Shown: in pieces, positions 6,246 to 14,460 of the stretch
Layout: the number at the start of each line of letters is the position of its first letter
Position numbering within the stretch: the stretch's first letter is position 1
NCBI GenBank assembly: GCA_024698145.1
Contig: JAILRO010000032.1
Location: 1 to 37,904 of the forward strand
Reading direction: 5' to 3'
Source: Lachnospiraceae bacterium
Lineage (GTDB): Bacteria; Bacillota; Clostridia; Lachnospirales; Lachnospiraceae
DNA: 37,904 bases
Program-made: the position numbers and the translations under genes
Notes under the pieces: generated by a model
Databases searched by the model: none
What the model was told of the DNA's origin: nothing
What the model saw: only the letters and a program-made list of their open reading frames with translations

Positions 6246-7232
6246 ATGAGTATTAGAATTGGTATTATGGGCTATGGTAATCTCGGAAGAGGGATTGAGT
6301 GTGCAGTTAAACAGAATGATGATTTGGAGTTGGCTGCAGTATTTACAAGAAGAGAGCCATCGACAGTATCGGTTATGACAGAAGGCGTTTCTGTATGTAG
6401 TGTTAATGATATTGAGTCGTGGAAGGATAAGATAGACGTTTTGATTCTTTGTGGCGGAAGTGCGACAGACCTTCCTGAACAGACACCGAAGTATGCTAAA
6501 CTTTTCAATGTTATCGACAGCTTTGATACACATGCAAGGATTCCTGAACATTTTGCTAATGTAGATGCAGCAGCAAAAGAGTCGGGACATATTGGAATTA
6601 TATCTGTTGGTTGGGATCCGGGAATGTTCTCGTTAAATAGAATGTATGCAAATGCAATTCTTCCTGATGGAAAAGACTATACTTTCTGGGGTAAGGGCGT
6701 AAGCCAGGGACATTCAGATGCAATCAGAAGAATTGAAGGCGTTAAGAATGCTAAACAGTACACAATTCCTGTTGATAGTGCATTGGAGCAGGTTCGTGCA
6801 GGAAAGAATCCTGAACTTACAACAAGACAGAAGCATACAAGAGAGTGCTTTGTTGTTTTGGAAGATGGGGCAGATGCTGCTAAGGTTGAGGAAGAGATTA
6901 AGACAATGCCGAATTACTTTGCTGATTATGATACAACAGTTCATTTCATCAGTGAGGAAGAGCTTCTTCGTGATCACAGCGGAATTCCTCATGGTGGATT
7001 TGTAATCAGAACAGGTAAGACAGGCTGGAATGGTGAGAATAACCATGTTATCGAATATAGTTTAAAACTTGATTCAAACCCGGAGTTCACATCATCAGTT
7101 CTTGTGGCTTATGCAAGAGCAGCTTATAAGATGTCAAAAGAAGGACAGACAGGTTGTAAGACAGTATTTGACGTTGCACCTGCATATCTTTCAGCATTAG
7201 ATGGTGCAGAACTTAGAAAGAACTTATTGTAA
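6246..7232 (+). CDS. ddh: meso-Diaminopimelate D-dehydrogenase
   Basis: A 328-residue NADPH-dependent enzyme that converts tetrahydrodipicolinate and ammonia to meso-diaminopimelate in one step, bypassing the four-enzyme acylated route for lysine and peptidoglycan. The Rossmann motif GYGNLGRG is at residues 9-16; CGGSATDLPEQTP, SVGWDPGMFSLNR, FWGKGVSQGHSDA and HGGFVIRTG are family signatures around cofactor and substrate sites. Length matches the family (about 325). RBS AGGAGGACAT precedes the ATG. The enzyme occurs in a limited set of bacteria including some Clostridia. It is followed after 16 bp by mscL, probably co-transcribed. The upstream hairpin at 6169-6204 may regulate it. Confidence 0.93.
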   Translation: MSIRIGIMGYGNLGRGIECAVKQNDDLELAAVFTRREPSTVSVMTEGVSVCSVNDIESWKDKIDVLILCGGSATDLPEQTPKYAKLFNVIDSFDTHARIPEHFANVDAAAKESGHIGIISVGWDPGMFSLNRMYANAILPDGKDYTFWGKGVSQGHSDAIRRIEGVKNAKQYTIPVDSALEQVRAGKNPELTTRQKHTRECFVVLEDGADAAKVEEEIKTMPNYFADYDTTVHFISEEELLRDHSGIPHGGFVIRTGKTGWNGENNHVIEYSLKLDSNPEFTSSVLVAYARAAYKMSKEGQTGCKTVFDVAPAYLSALDGAELRKNLL

Positions 7233-7248
7233 GAAGGGGGATTTACTT

Positions 7249-7662
7249 ATGAAGAAGTTTATCGAAGAATTCAAAGAGTTTGCTCTTAAAGGAAATGTAA
7301 TGGATATGGCAGTCGGTGTTATCATCGGTGCTGCATTTGGTAATATTATTACAGCTTTGACTGAGAATGTAATTAATCCGCTTATTGGTTGTATCGGTAA
7401 TCCGGAAGTGAAGGGTTTCGTAATTCCTCTTATCAAAGGGCAGGAGATTAATCTTGGTGCATTAATTACAGCTATAATCAACTTCCTTCTTATGGCATTG
7501 GTATTGTTCATCGTTATTAAGGCTATGAATAAAGCAATGACTGTAGGCAAGAAGAAAGAAGAGGAAGAAGCACCAACAACTAAGAAGTGCCCATATTGTA
7601 AGAGTGAAATCGACATCGCCGCAACCAAGTGCCCACACTGCACCTCTGATTTGGAGGAATAA
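7249..7662 (+). CDS. mscL: Large-conductance mechanosensitive channel MscL with zinc-ribbon tail
   Basis: A 137-residue protein. The N-terminal FIEEFKEFALKGNVMDMAVGVIIGAAFG is the MscL amphipathic helix plus first pore helix; a second span (about residues 66-90) follows a periplasmic loop. MscL pentamers open as emergency valves on osmotic downshock. After the usual cytoplasmic helix, an added segment carries CPYC and CPHC (about residues 114-130), a four-Cys zinc ribbon absent from E. coli MscL. The ATG at 7249 has an AAGGGGGATT site upstream and begins the conserved N-terminus. It overlaps nothing and follows ddh closely. Confidence 0.92.
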   Translation: MKKFIEEFKEFALKGNVMDMAVGVIIGAAFGNIITALTENVINPLIGCIGNPEVKGFVIPLIKGQEINLGALITAIINFLLMALVLFIVIKAMNKAMTVGKKKEEEEAPTTKKCPYCKSEIDIAATKCPHCTSDLEE

Positions 7663-7756
7663 GGACACGTTTTAAGGTTTAATTTTGTTGGGATGTAAGA
7701 AACCATTAACAGGTTGAAAGAAAGAATAAGAAATTTTAATCTTGGATAACTTATAA

Positions 7757-7896
7757 AGATGCGCGATTATATAGGATTCGTAAGCAGACCCTTTTTGACC
7801 GCCGGTACTTAGTGAGCATGAAATGCGAACTTAGTACCGTTGCGCTCAAAACGGAGTGAGAACGTGTCTGCGGCGAAACTATATAATCGCGCATCT
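7757..7896. repeat. 140-bp structured element with 18-bp perfect inverted ends
   Basis: The ends 7757-7774 and 7879-7896 are perfect inverse complements over 18 bp. Inside, GCAGAC (7784-7789) pairs with GTCTGC (7866-7871). Enclosed are two hairpins: 7803-7839, in which CGGTACTTAGT-GA-GCAT pairs with ATGC-GA-ACTTAGTACCG around a GAA loop, and 7839-7863, in which GTT..CGCTC pairs with GAGTG..AAC. The first hairpin has the same CTTAG-N-GA skeleton as those near rplK and rplA. It lies between convergent mscL and rfbC and could serve both as terminator. There is no reading frame of note. Mobile repeat or RNA: undetermined. Confidence 0.75.
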
Positions 7897-7909
7897 GTTA
7901 AATTTGTAT

Positions 7910-8512
7910 TTAGAATTTAAATGTGTCCTTAAGTCCAACCCATTTTTGGTCTTTATCACTTAAGTTGAGTGCACTTCCATCTGACAATGTGTAACCTTCA
8001 GCAGAAGCACTTCCCTTGTATTCTCCAACAAGTTCAGGCCACTCAATTCCTATCTCGGGATCGTTCCATGCAAGACCACCTTCATCACCCGGATGATAGA
8101 AGTCTGTGCATTTATAACAGAACTCTGCAACATCTGAAAGTACGAGGAATCCATGTGCGAAGCCCGGCGAGATGTAGAATTGTTTCTTGTTTTCTTCTGT
8201 AAGTTCAACACCGTACCACTTACCGTAAGTCTTGCTGTCGCTTCTCAAATCTACAGCAACATCAAAAACTTTACCTTTGATAACACGTACTAATTTGCCC
8301 TGAGGAAACTCTTTCTGGAAATGAAGTCCTCTAAGAACTCCCTTTGTAGAGCATGACTGATTATCCTGAACAAATACCATATCAAGACCTGCCTCAGTCA
8401 TATCATTCTGATTATATGTCTCCATGAAATATCCACGAGAATCTCCATGGACAGTAGGCTCAATGACGTAGAGCCCTTCTATATCACATTTTGTAACTTT
8501 TATCTGACCCAT
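7910..8512 (-). CDS. rfbC: dTDP-4-dehydrorhamnose 3,5-epimerase
   Basis: A 200-residue cupin-fold epimerase that converts dTDP-4-keto-6-deoxyglucose to its L-lyxo isomer, third step of dTDP-L-rhamnose synthesis. Family markers are IEPTVHGDSRGYFMETY at the N-terminus, the catalytic His in RGLHFQ (H64), the conserved VRVIKGKVFDVAVDLR strand, and FYISPGFAHGFLVLSD. RBS AAGGAGACG lies 9 nt before the ATG at 8512. It is the last gene of the rfbA-B-D-C operon, 30 bp after rfbD. Confidence 0.95.
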   Translation of the reverse strand: MGQIKVTKCDIEGLYVIEPTVHGDSRGYFMETYNQNDMTEAGLDMVFVQDNQSCSTKGVLRGLHFQKEFPQGKLVRVIKGKVFDVAVDLRSDSKTYGKWYGVELTEENKKQFYISPGFAHGFLVLSDVAEFCYKCTDFYHPGDEGGLAWNDPEIGIEWPELVGEYKGSASAEGYTLSDGSALNLSDKDQKWVGLKDTFKF

Positions 8513-8542
8513 TGATATACGTCTCCTTATTTATTCTTTATT

Positions 8543-9484
8543 TTAATAACCAAGCTCTTTCAAGTAGCGTGCAAGTGCATCCTGCCATGTTGGAAGAGGG
8601 GTAAAACCGTTCTCGACAAGTTTGCTTTTATCCAAGCGACTGTTAAATGGTCTTGCTGCCTTGGAAATACCGTATTCCTCAGTCGTTACAGGATTAACGG
8701 TTATACGTTCCTCGCTGTATTCGTCATGTCCAAGCTCGCAAGCCTGTTTGAATATCTCTTTTGTGAAATCATACCAGCTTATATATCCGCCTTCGTTGGT
8801 TGCATGATAATAACCGTATTTGTCAGTTTGAATCATATCAACCAAAAGTCTTGCCAAATCATAAGTGTATGTCGGAGTACCAATCTGGTCATTGACAACC
8901 TTAAGTTCTGTATGGTTCTGTCCAACCTTTAACATTGTTTTGATAAAGTTGTTTCCGTTTAATCCGAAAACCCATGCAATACGAACGATGAAAAATTTAT
9001 CAAGATTGGCGGTTACAGTATTCTCACCCATAAGCTTTGTGTTGCCGTAGTGGTTGAGAGGCTTATAATCTTTGCAATCAGGTTTCCATGGTTCGGTACC
9101 CTGTCCGTCGAAAACATAGTCGGTTGATATATACATCATAGGAATATCAAGCTCTGCACAAACCTTGGCGATATTCTTGGTTCCACCGAAGTTGATACCT
9201 TTGACTTTAGCACGGTTCTCATCGTCTTCTGCAGCATCAACAGCTGTCCATGCGGCACAGTGAATAACAGCGTCCGGCTGTTCGAAAATGATTCTTGCTT
9301 CGACAGCTTCAGAATCAGTAAGATCAATCGGAATGTAACGCATTGTGGTAACTGCGGAACCGTCATCTGCACCACTATATTCAGGTGCAATGTCACTTCC
9401 GATTCCGGTAAGTCCGCGTTTATCCAATTCATTCATTACGTCGTGGCCAAGTTGTCCTGCCACACCGGTAACTAAAACCTTCAT
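8543..9484 (-). CDS. rfbD: dTDP-4-dehydrorhamnose reductase
   Basis: A 313-residue extended short-chain dehydrogenase that reduces dTDP-4-keto-L-rhamnose to dTDP-L-rhamnose with NAD(P)H. GVAGQLGHDV (residues 7-16) is the nucleotide-binding loop; YISTDYVFDGQG and the catalytic YGNTK motif (Y-x-x-x-K) follow, as does RIAWVFGLNGNNFIKTML. It is slightly longer than the typical 280-300. It lies third in the operon, 20 bp after rfbB, in the same order as known rhamnose clusters. Confidence 0.95.
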   Translation of the reverse strand: MKVLVTGVAGQLGHDVMNELDKRGLTGIGSDIAPEYSGADDGSAVTTMRYIPIDLTDSEAVEARIIFEQPDAVIHCAAWTAVDAAEDDENRAKVKGINFGGTKNIAKVCAELDIPMMYISTDYVFDGQGTEPWKPDCKDYKPLNHYGNTKLMGENTVTANLDKFFIVRIAWVFGLNGNNFIKTMLKVGQNHTELKVVNDQIGTPTYTYDLARLLVDMIQTDKYGYYHATNEGGYISWYDFTKEIFKQACELGHDEYSEERITVNPVTTEEYGISKAARPFNSRLDKSKLVENGFTPLPTWQDALARYLKELGY

Positions 9485-9504
9485 ATTATTTCCTTTCTAA
9501 CTGT

Positions 9505-10524
9505 CTATCTGTCTTTGTACATTTTCTCGTAGTAGTTCTGATACTCGCCGGAAATGATAGTCTCCCACCACTCCTTGTTGTCGAGATACCATTTTATAGT
9601 CTTTTTAATACCGTCTTCGAACTTTGTCTCCGGAAGCCATCCAAGTTCGTTGTGAATCTTGGTAGGATCAATAGCGTAACGCATGTCATGACCTTTACGA
9701 TCTGTGACATAAGTGATAAGGCTTTCTGGTTTTCCAAGCTCTTTACAAATAATCTTAACGATATCGATATTCTTCATCTCGTTGTGACCACCAACGTTGT
9801 ATACTTCGCCGACTTTTCCTTTGTGGATAATTAAATCGATTGCACGGCAGTGATCTTCAACATATAACCAGTCACGAACATTTTCACCCTTACCGTATAC
9901 AGGAAGTGGCTTATCATTTAACGCATTGGCAATCATAAGCGGAATGAGCTTCTCCGGGAAATGATAAGGTCCGTAGTTGTTTGAACAACGGCTGATAGTT
10001 ACAGGCAAGCCGTAAGTTCTGTGGTAAGCAAGAACGAGAAGGTCTGCTCCTGCTTTTGATGAACTGTATGGGCTGCTTGTGTGAATAGGTGTCTCCTCTG
10101 TGAAGAAGAGGTCGGGTCTGTCAAGCGGAAGGTCACCGTATACTTCGTCGGTTGATACCTGATGATAACGCTTAATTCCGTATTTTCTACATGCGTCCAT
10201 AAGAACAGCAGTACCCTTGATGTTTGTATCTAAGAATACCTCAGGATTCTCGATTGAACGGTCAACGTGGCTCTCTGCTGCAAAGTTGACAACCATGTCT
10301 GGCTTTTCTTCCTCGAAGAGTTTGTAAACAGCATCTCTGTCTGTAATGCTTTCCTTAACAAAACGGAAATTAGGGTTGTCCATAACAGGCTCTAATGTAG
10401 AAAGGTTACCTGCGTATGTTAAGCAGTCAAGACAAATGATTCTGTAGTCAGGATATTTGTCAAGCATGTGAAATACAAAGTTACTTCCGATAAATCCGGC
10501 TCCTCCGGTTACGATAATTGTCAT
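9505..10524 (-). CDS. rfbB: dTDP-glucose 4,6-dehydratase
   Basis: A 339-residue NAD+-dependent SDR enzyme that converts dTDP-glucose to dTDP-4-keto-6-deoxyglucose. It carries GGAGFIGSNF (residues 7-16) for NAD binding, the active-site STDEVYGDL segment and YSSSKAGAD with the catalytic Tyr and Lys. VRDWLYVEDHCRAID and YNVGGHNEMKN are also family signatures. It is the second gene of the cluster, 27 bp after rfbA. The product enters L-rhamnose synthesis here, since rfbD and rfbC follow directly. Confidence 0.96.
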   Translation of the reverse strand: MTIIVTGGAGFIGSNFVFHMLDKYPDYRIICLDCLTYAGNLSTLEPVMDNPNFRFVKESITDRDAVYKLFEEEKPDMVVNFAAESHVDRSIENPEVFLDTNIKGTAVLMDACRKYGIKRYHQVSTDEVYGDLPLDRPDLFFTEETPIHTSSPYSSSKAGADLLVLAYHRTYGLPVTISRCSNNYGPYHFPEKLIPLMIANALNDKPLPVYGKGENVRDWLYVEDHCRAIDLIIHKGKVGEVYNVGGHNEMKNIDIVKIICKELGKPESLITYVTDRKGHDMRYAIDPTKIHNELGWLPETKFEDGIKKTIKWYLDNKEWWETIISGEYQNYYEKMYKDR

Positions 10525-10551
10525 AATTTATCTCCTTTTTATAAATGATTT

Positions 10552-11454
10552 TTATTTGTCATGAAGTATATCAAGATACTTTCCGTCTAATACATCCTTT
10601 AAGTACTGTCCATACTGGTTCTTCTTAAGAAGCTCATACACTTCCAATACATCTTCCTTGCTAATCCAATTGTTGTGGTAAGCAATCTCCTCAAGACATG
10701 CGATTTTTCTATGCTGATGTGTCTCAAGTGTTTTAACAAAGTTGGTTGCTTCAACAAGGCTTTCGTGTGTTCCTGTATCAAGCCATGTAAAGCCCTGACC
10801 GAGAAGCTCAACATTTAAAGTTCCGTTTTCAAGATAAATGCGGTTAAGATCTGTAATCTCTAACTCGCCACGGGCACTTGGTTTTAAGTTCTTGGCATAT
10901 TCAACAACTTTGTTGTCGTAGAAATAAAGTCCTGTAACGCAGTAGTTACTCTTTGGCTGAGCAGGTTTTTCTTCTATAGATATTGCCTTGCCCTCTGCGT
11001 TAAACTCAACGATACCGAATCTTTCAGGATCATCAACGTAGTAACCAAATACTGTTGCTCCTTGACCGTTTTCTGCATTTTCTACGGCAGCCTTAAGACG
11101 CTTCTTAAGACCGTGTCCTGCAAAAATGTTGTCTCCGAGCACCATTGCTACAGTATCATTGCCGATGAACTTCTCGCCGATTATGAAAGCCTGTGCGAGT
11201 CCATCCGGACTTGGCTGAACTTCATAAGAAAGTGTAACACCAAACTGATGACCATCTCCTAAAAGTTCTTTGAATCTTGGAGTATCCTGAGGTGTTGATA
11301 TTATAAGTATGTCTCTTATTCCTGAATTCATCAAAACCGACATTGGATAGTAAATCATCGGCTTATCATAGATAGGTAACAACTGCTTTGAGGTTACCAT
11401 TGTTAACGGGTAAAGTCTTGTGCCGGAACCGCCGGCAAGGATGATTCCCTTCAT
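10552..11454 (-). CDS. rfbA: Glucose-1-phosphate thymidylyltransferase
   Basis: A 300-residue nucleotidyltransferase that makes dTDP-glucose from dTTP and glucose 1-phosphate. The N-terminal [11 protein letters not shown] (residues 8-18) is the nucleotide-binding signature; [10 protein letters not shown] and the [11 protein letters not shown] segment are typical of RmlA. Its substrate could be fed by pgi elsewhere in the window through phosphoglucomutase (not present here). It is the first gene of the minus-strand rhamnose operon. RBS AGGAGGTATATTAC precedes the ATG. Rhamnose probably ends in cell-wall polysaccharide or teichoic-like polymers, but no glycosyltransferase is adjacent. Confidence 0.96.
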   Translation of the reverse strand: MKGIILAGGSGTRLYPLTMVTSKQLLPIYDKPMIYYPMSVLMNSGIRDILIISTPQDTPRFKELLGDGHQFGVTLSYEVQPSPDGLAQAFIIGEKFIGNDTVAMVLGDNIFAGHGLKKRLKAAVENAENGQGATVFGYYVDDPERFGIVEFNAEGKAISIEEKPAQPKSNYCVTGLYFYDNKVVEYAKNLKPSARGELEITDLNRIYLENGTLNVELLGQGFTWLDTGTHESLVEATNFVKTLETHQHRKIACLEEIAYHNNWISKEDVLEVYELLKKNQYGQYLKDVLDGKYLDILHDK

Positions 11455-11531
11455 GTAATATACCTCCTATTACTATTATTCTTCATATGTTGTTATGTAT
11501 GTAAGTCCATTAGAATAAATCTGATATTGCG

Positions 11532-11562
11532 ATTATAAAGGGTGACGTAACGTAACCTGCAA
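11532..11562 (-). promoter_or_regulatory. Possible promoter of rfbABDC
   Basis: On the minus strand TTGCAG, a 19-nt spacer and a perfect TATAAT, about 80 bp upstream of rfbA. The long spacer lowers certainty. Confidence 0.45.
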
Positions 11563-11586
11563 GAACTTTTTTGATTTTCGTATAAT

Positions 11587-11615
11587 TTGAATATTAAAAA
11601 CAGTAATGTTATAAT
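11587..11615 (+). promoter_or_regulatory. Promoter of the DUF3298-type lipoprotein gene
   Basis: TTGAAT, 17-nt spacer, TATAAT with an extended TG motif, about 30 bp before the TTG start. Confidence 0.7.
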
Positions 11616-11644
11616 AAACGGAATTAAATTAGGAGGTAGGTATA

Positions 11645-13300
11645 TTGAGAAAAAGAATCGGAATAAATATAGTTATTATGATTATGGCTGTGGCTTTATG
11701 TCAGGGGTGTGGACAAAAGCAGGCTTCTACTGAAACTGCAAGTTCGGAAGAAGAAGTTACTGAAGATGAATCGAAAAGCGAGGATACTGCAAAAGAAGAT
11801 GATAAGGAAGAAGATGAGGCGAGAACGTCGGACGTTCCGCTTAAGGTTCTGGTTGAATACAGATCTCACAGCGAATATAAGGAACCGGATAGTTATGCCC
11901 CGCTTGTTTCGGGAACCTACGCACAGGTTCAATTGACAGATGAGTCACAAAATGCATATCCCGATCTTGGTAAGGCACTTGAAACATTTAACAAGAATCA
12001 GGAAGAAAACTTCTTGTCTGAGTTTGACGGGTACGTGTCAGATGCAAGAAGTTTGTATGATGATCTTGAGAATAAAGAAGATTTCATTGAGTGCTATGAT
12101 TACAAGGATATTAACATTGTAAGGGCTGACAATTCATATCTTTCCGTGCGTGTAAATGAGGAAAATTATATGGGCGGCGCACATGGCTGGTATGGAAGTG
12201 GTGGCTATAACTATGATGTAGCTTCCGGAAAAGAACTTGCGCTTAAGGATATTATTCCCGATATTGCAACGCTCCAAAGCATAGTTAAGGATAAACTGAA
12301 AGAAAAGTACTCTGATCTTGCCGAAATGGATTTGGTTGATGAGTCTGTGCCGGAATATCTTACCGGCGAAGCTGATCAGGGATGTTCTTGGTTTATAAAT
12401 CCTTGTGGTGTTGATATTTATTTTGGTGTATATCAACTTGGATCATATGCTGCAGGAAGCCAGACTGTAAGTATTCTCTATGATGAAAATCCGGAGTTGT
12501 TCTGTGAGGATTTCAGAAAACAGAATGGTAACTATGTGGAAGCTGTCAACAATTGGGAGCAAGTATCGGCTGACTTAAATGGCGACGGCAACATTGATAC
12601 CTATTGCATTGAGCCTGACGAAGATGAGTATGGCTGGGTTAACAGTATCAACGTTACTATAAACGGTAATAAGACAAATGTTGAAGTATATGGATATGAA
12701 ATACATCCTTATCTTGTTCATACAGGTGATAAGAGTTATTTCTATATAGAACAGGTTGAAGATAATGATTACAGAATGACAGTTGCTCTTCGCGTGAATG
12801 ACGATACTGTGGAAAAGATTTCCGAATATAACGGATATATCACAGACAGATTGCCGACACCTGATTATGAATCGGACTGGAACTCATACTGGTCGGCTGC
12901 ATTTACAACACCCGATGATATATATGTTGGGGACACCATTCAGATATTTTCGACTCACACCGGTTTTGCGAAGGCATATATAAATGATAACGGCGAACTG
13001 ACAAAGGTAGATGATTATTACTACGCAATGCAATATTCAAACGATTATAATATAACAGCTAACAAAGACATTAAGGCGGATATTGTGGATAAAGATAGTC
13101 TTGAAGTCTTGTCTGAAAATGATGTTTTGCCGTCGGGAACCAAGATTGCCGTGTATGGAACTTTAGGTGACGATACGGTAGATGTTATTGATTCTAATGG
13201 AAAAGTATATCGTCTTGCAATCAAGAGTGACGATTGGCCACAGACCATTGAAGGTGTGGATATAGAAGAGTTGTTTGACGGAATTATGTTTGCGGGATAG
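11645..13300 (+). CDS. Predicted surface lipoprotein with DUF3298-like domain
   Basis: A 551-residue exported protein. It starts at TTG with a strong TTAGGAGGTAGG site. A hydrophobic signal (residues 5-18) ends near C19/C22, and a long Glu/Asp/Ser-rich linker (residues 26-65) follows, suggesting a lipid-anchored domain held off the membrane; the lipobox itself (CQGC) is atypical. Residues about 165-290 include NYMGGAHGWYGSGG..NYDVASGKEL, the pattern of the DUF3298 domain found at the C-terminus of RsiV and PdaC. At about 309-317, DLNGDGNID resembles a calcium-binding DxNxDG loop. The C-terminal half is unrecognised. No sigma factor gene is adjacent, so an anti-sigma role is not supported. Confidence 0.7.
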   Translation: MRKRIGINIVIMIMAVALCQGCGQKQASTETASSEEEVTEDESKSEDTAKEDDKEEDEARTSDVPLKVLVEYRSHSEYKEPDSYAPLVSGTYAQVQLTDESQNAYPDLGKALETFNKNQEENFLSEFDGYVSDARSLYDDLENKEDFIECYDYKDINIVRADNSYLSVRVNEENYMGGAHGWYGSGGYNYDVASGKELALKDIIPDIATLQSIVKDKLKEKYSDLAEMDLVDESVPEYLTGEADQGCSWFINPCGVDIYFGVYQLGSYAAGSQTVSILYDENPELFCEDFRKQNGNYVEAVNNWEQVSADLNGDGNIDTYCIEPDEDEYGWVNSINVTINGNKTNVEVYGYEIHPYLVHTGDKSYFYIEQVEDNDYRMTVALRVNDDTVEKISEYNGYITDRLPTPDYESDWNSYWSAAFTTPDDIYVGDTIQIFSTHTGFAKAYINDNGELTKVDDYYYAMQYSNDYNITANKDIKADIVDKDSLEVLSENDVLPSGTKIAVYGTLGDDTVDVIDSNGKVYRLAIKSDDWPQTIEGVDIEELFDGIMFAG

Positions 13301-13307
13301 AAAATAT

Positions 13308-13336
13308 TTGCCTTTATTGGGAAAATCTACTATAAT
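13308..13336 (+). promoter_or_regulatory. Promoter of the sbcD/sbcC-like operon
   Basis: TTGCCT, 17-nt spacer, perfect TATAAT; about 60 bp before the start codon at 13398. Confidence 0.7.
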
Positions 13337-13397
13337 AGCAATGTATGTGATTTTTTAGGCAAAGATAAGTTTTAATAGAAAAGAGGCAGGTGCAGAC

Positions 13398-14459
13398 ATG
13401 AAATTCATTCATATGGCAGATGTTCATCTGGGGATTCAGCCGGATAAGGGCAAGCCTTGGAGCAAGGACAGAGAACAGGAGATAAAGGATACTTTTGTTA
13501 AAGTTATAGATGATGCGCAGAGACAACAGGTTGATTTGTTGCTCATCGCCGGAGATTTATTCCATATGCCCCCTTCAGAGGGAATGTTAAGAGATGTGGA
13601 TTACATATTATCAAGACTTACTGCAACAAAGACGATTATTATTGCAGGTAATCATGATTATATGAAACCGGATAGTCCGATGGCTAACTATCGTTTTTCG
13701 TCTAAGACTATTTGTTTGTCTGCTGAGAAAATCAACAATGTATATATGAAGGATATTAATACTTGTGTTACCGGTTTCTCTTATAACAATAAGGAGAATA
13801 CGGAGGATATCCTTAATCATATCAAACCTGCAAAACAAGGTGCTTTTAACATTTTATTGGCACATGGCGGAGATGCTAAGCATTTACCTTTTAATAAGAA
13901 GAACTTAAAAGAGTCAAACTTTGATTATGTTGCACTAGGTCATATCCACAAGCCGGAAGTTATCAAAGAGAACCAAGTGATTAACTGTGGTTCGCTTGAG
14001 CCGATTGATCATACCGATACAGGTGCAAGAGGATATATATACGGTGAGGTTGTTGACGGAATTGTTAAGACGCAGTTTGTTCCGGTTGCAAAGAGAGCAT
14101 ATATGAATCTTCTTATTAACATCAAACCGGATCATTCGCCTGCAATGATACTTGACCTTGTGGACAGACAGATTCGCAATATAGGCGAACGGAATATATA
14201 CAGAATCCTTGTTAAGGGACACAATCACAATCATGATGTTTTTGATTTCTCGAGTCTTGTAGCTAAATATAATATCTACGAGGTTGTAACTGAAGAGAGC
14301 AGAGATGAGTATGATCTTAATCAGCTCTATCAGGAGAATCAGGATAACTTAATTGGTAAGTTTATCAATCAGCTTTCGGACAATTATTATAATGACGAGG
14401 TATGCAGGAAAGCAATCCATTATGGTTTGGATGTACTATTAAAGACGGGAGATAAGTAA
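13398..14459 (+). CDS. SbcD/Mre11-like (YhaO-type) DNA repair metallophosphoesterase
   Basis: A 353-residue calcineurin-like phosphoesterase. All metal-binding blocks are visible: D8 and H10 in MADVHLG, D53 in AGDLF, N85-H86-D87 in GNHD, a His in LLAHGGD, and GHIH around residue 185. Such enzymes are Mn2+-dependent nucleases acting with an SbcC/Rad50-type ATPase on broken or hairpin DNA ends. The next gene begins 1 bp after the stop and encodes that partner, so the pair almost certainly forms a complex. The size and the partner's membrane segments fit the YhaO-YhaN group better than classical SbcD. Substrate is inferred from the family only. Confidence 0.85.
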   Translation: MKFIHMADVHLGIQPDKGKPWSKDREQEIKDTFVKVIDDAQRQQVDLLLIAGDLFHMPPSEGMLRDVDYILSRLTATKTIIIAGNHDYMKPDSPMANYRFSSKTICLSAEKINNVYMKDINTCVTGFSYNNKENTEDILNHIKPAKQGAFNILLAHGGDAKHLPFNKKNLKESNFDYVALGHIHKPEVIKENQVINCGSLEPIDHTDTGARGYIYGEVVDGIVKTQFVPVAKRAYMNLLINIKPDHSPAMILDLVDRQIRNIGERNIYRILVKGHNHNHDVFDFSSLVAKYNIYEVVTEESRDEYDLNQLYQENQDNLIGKFINQLSDNYYNDEVCRKAIHYGLDVLLKTGDK

Positions 14460-14460
14460 T

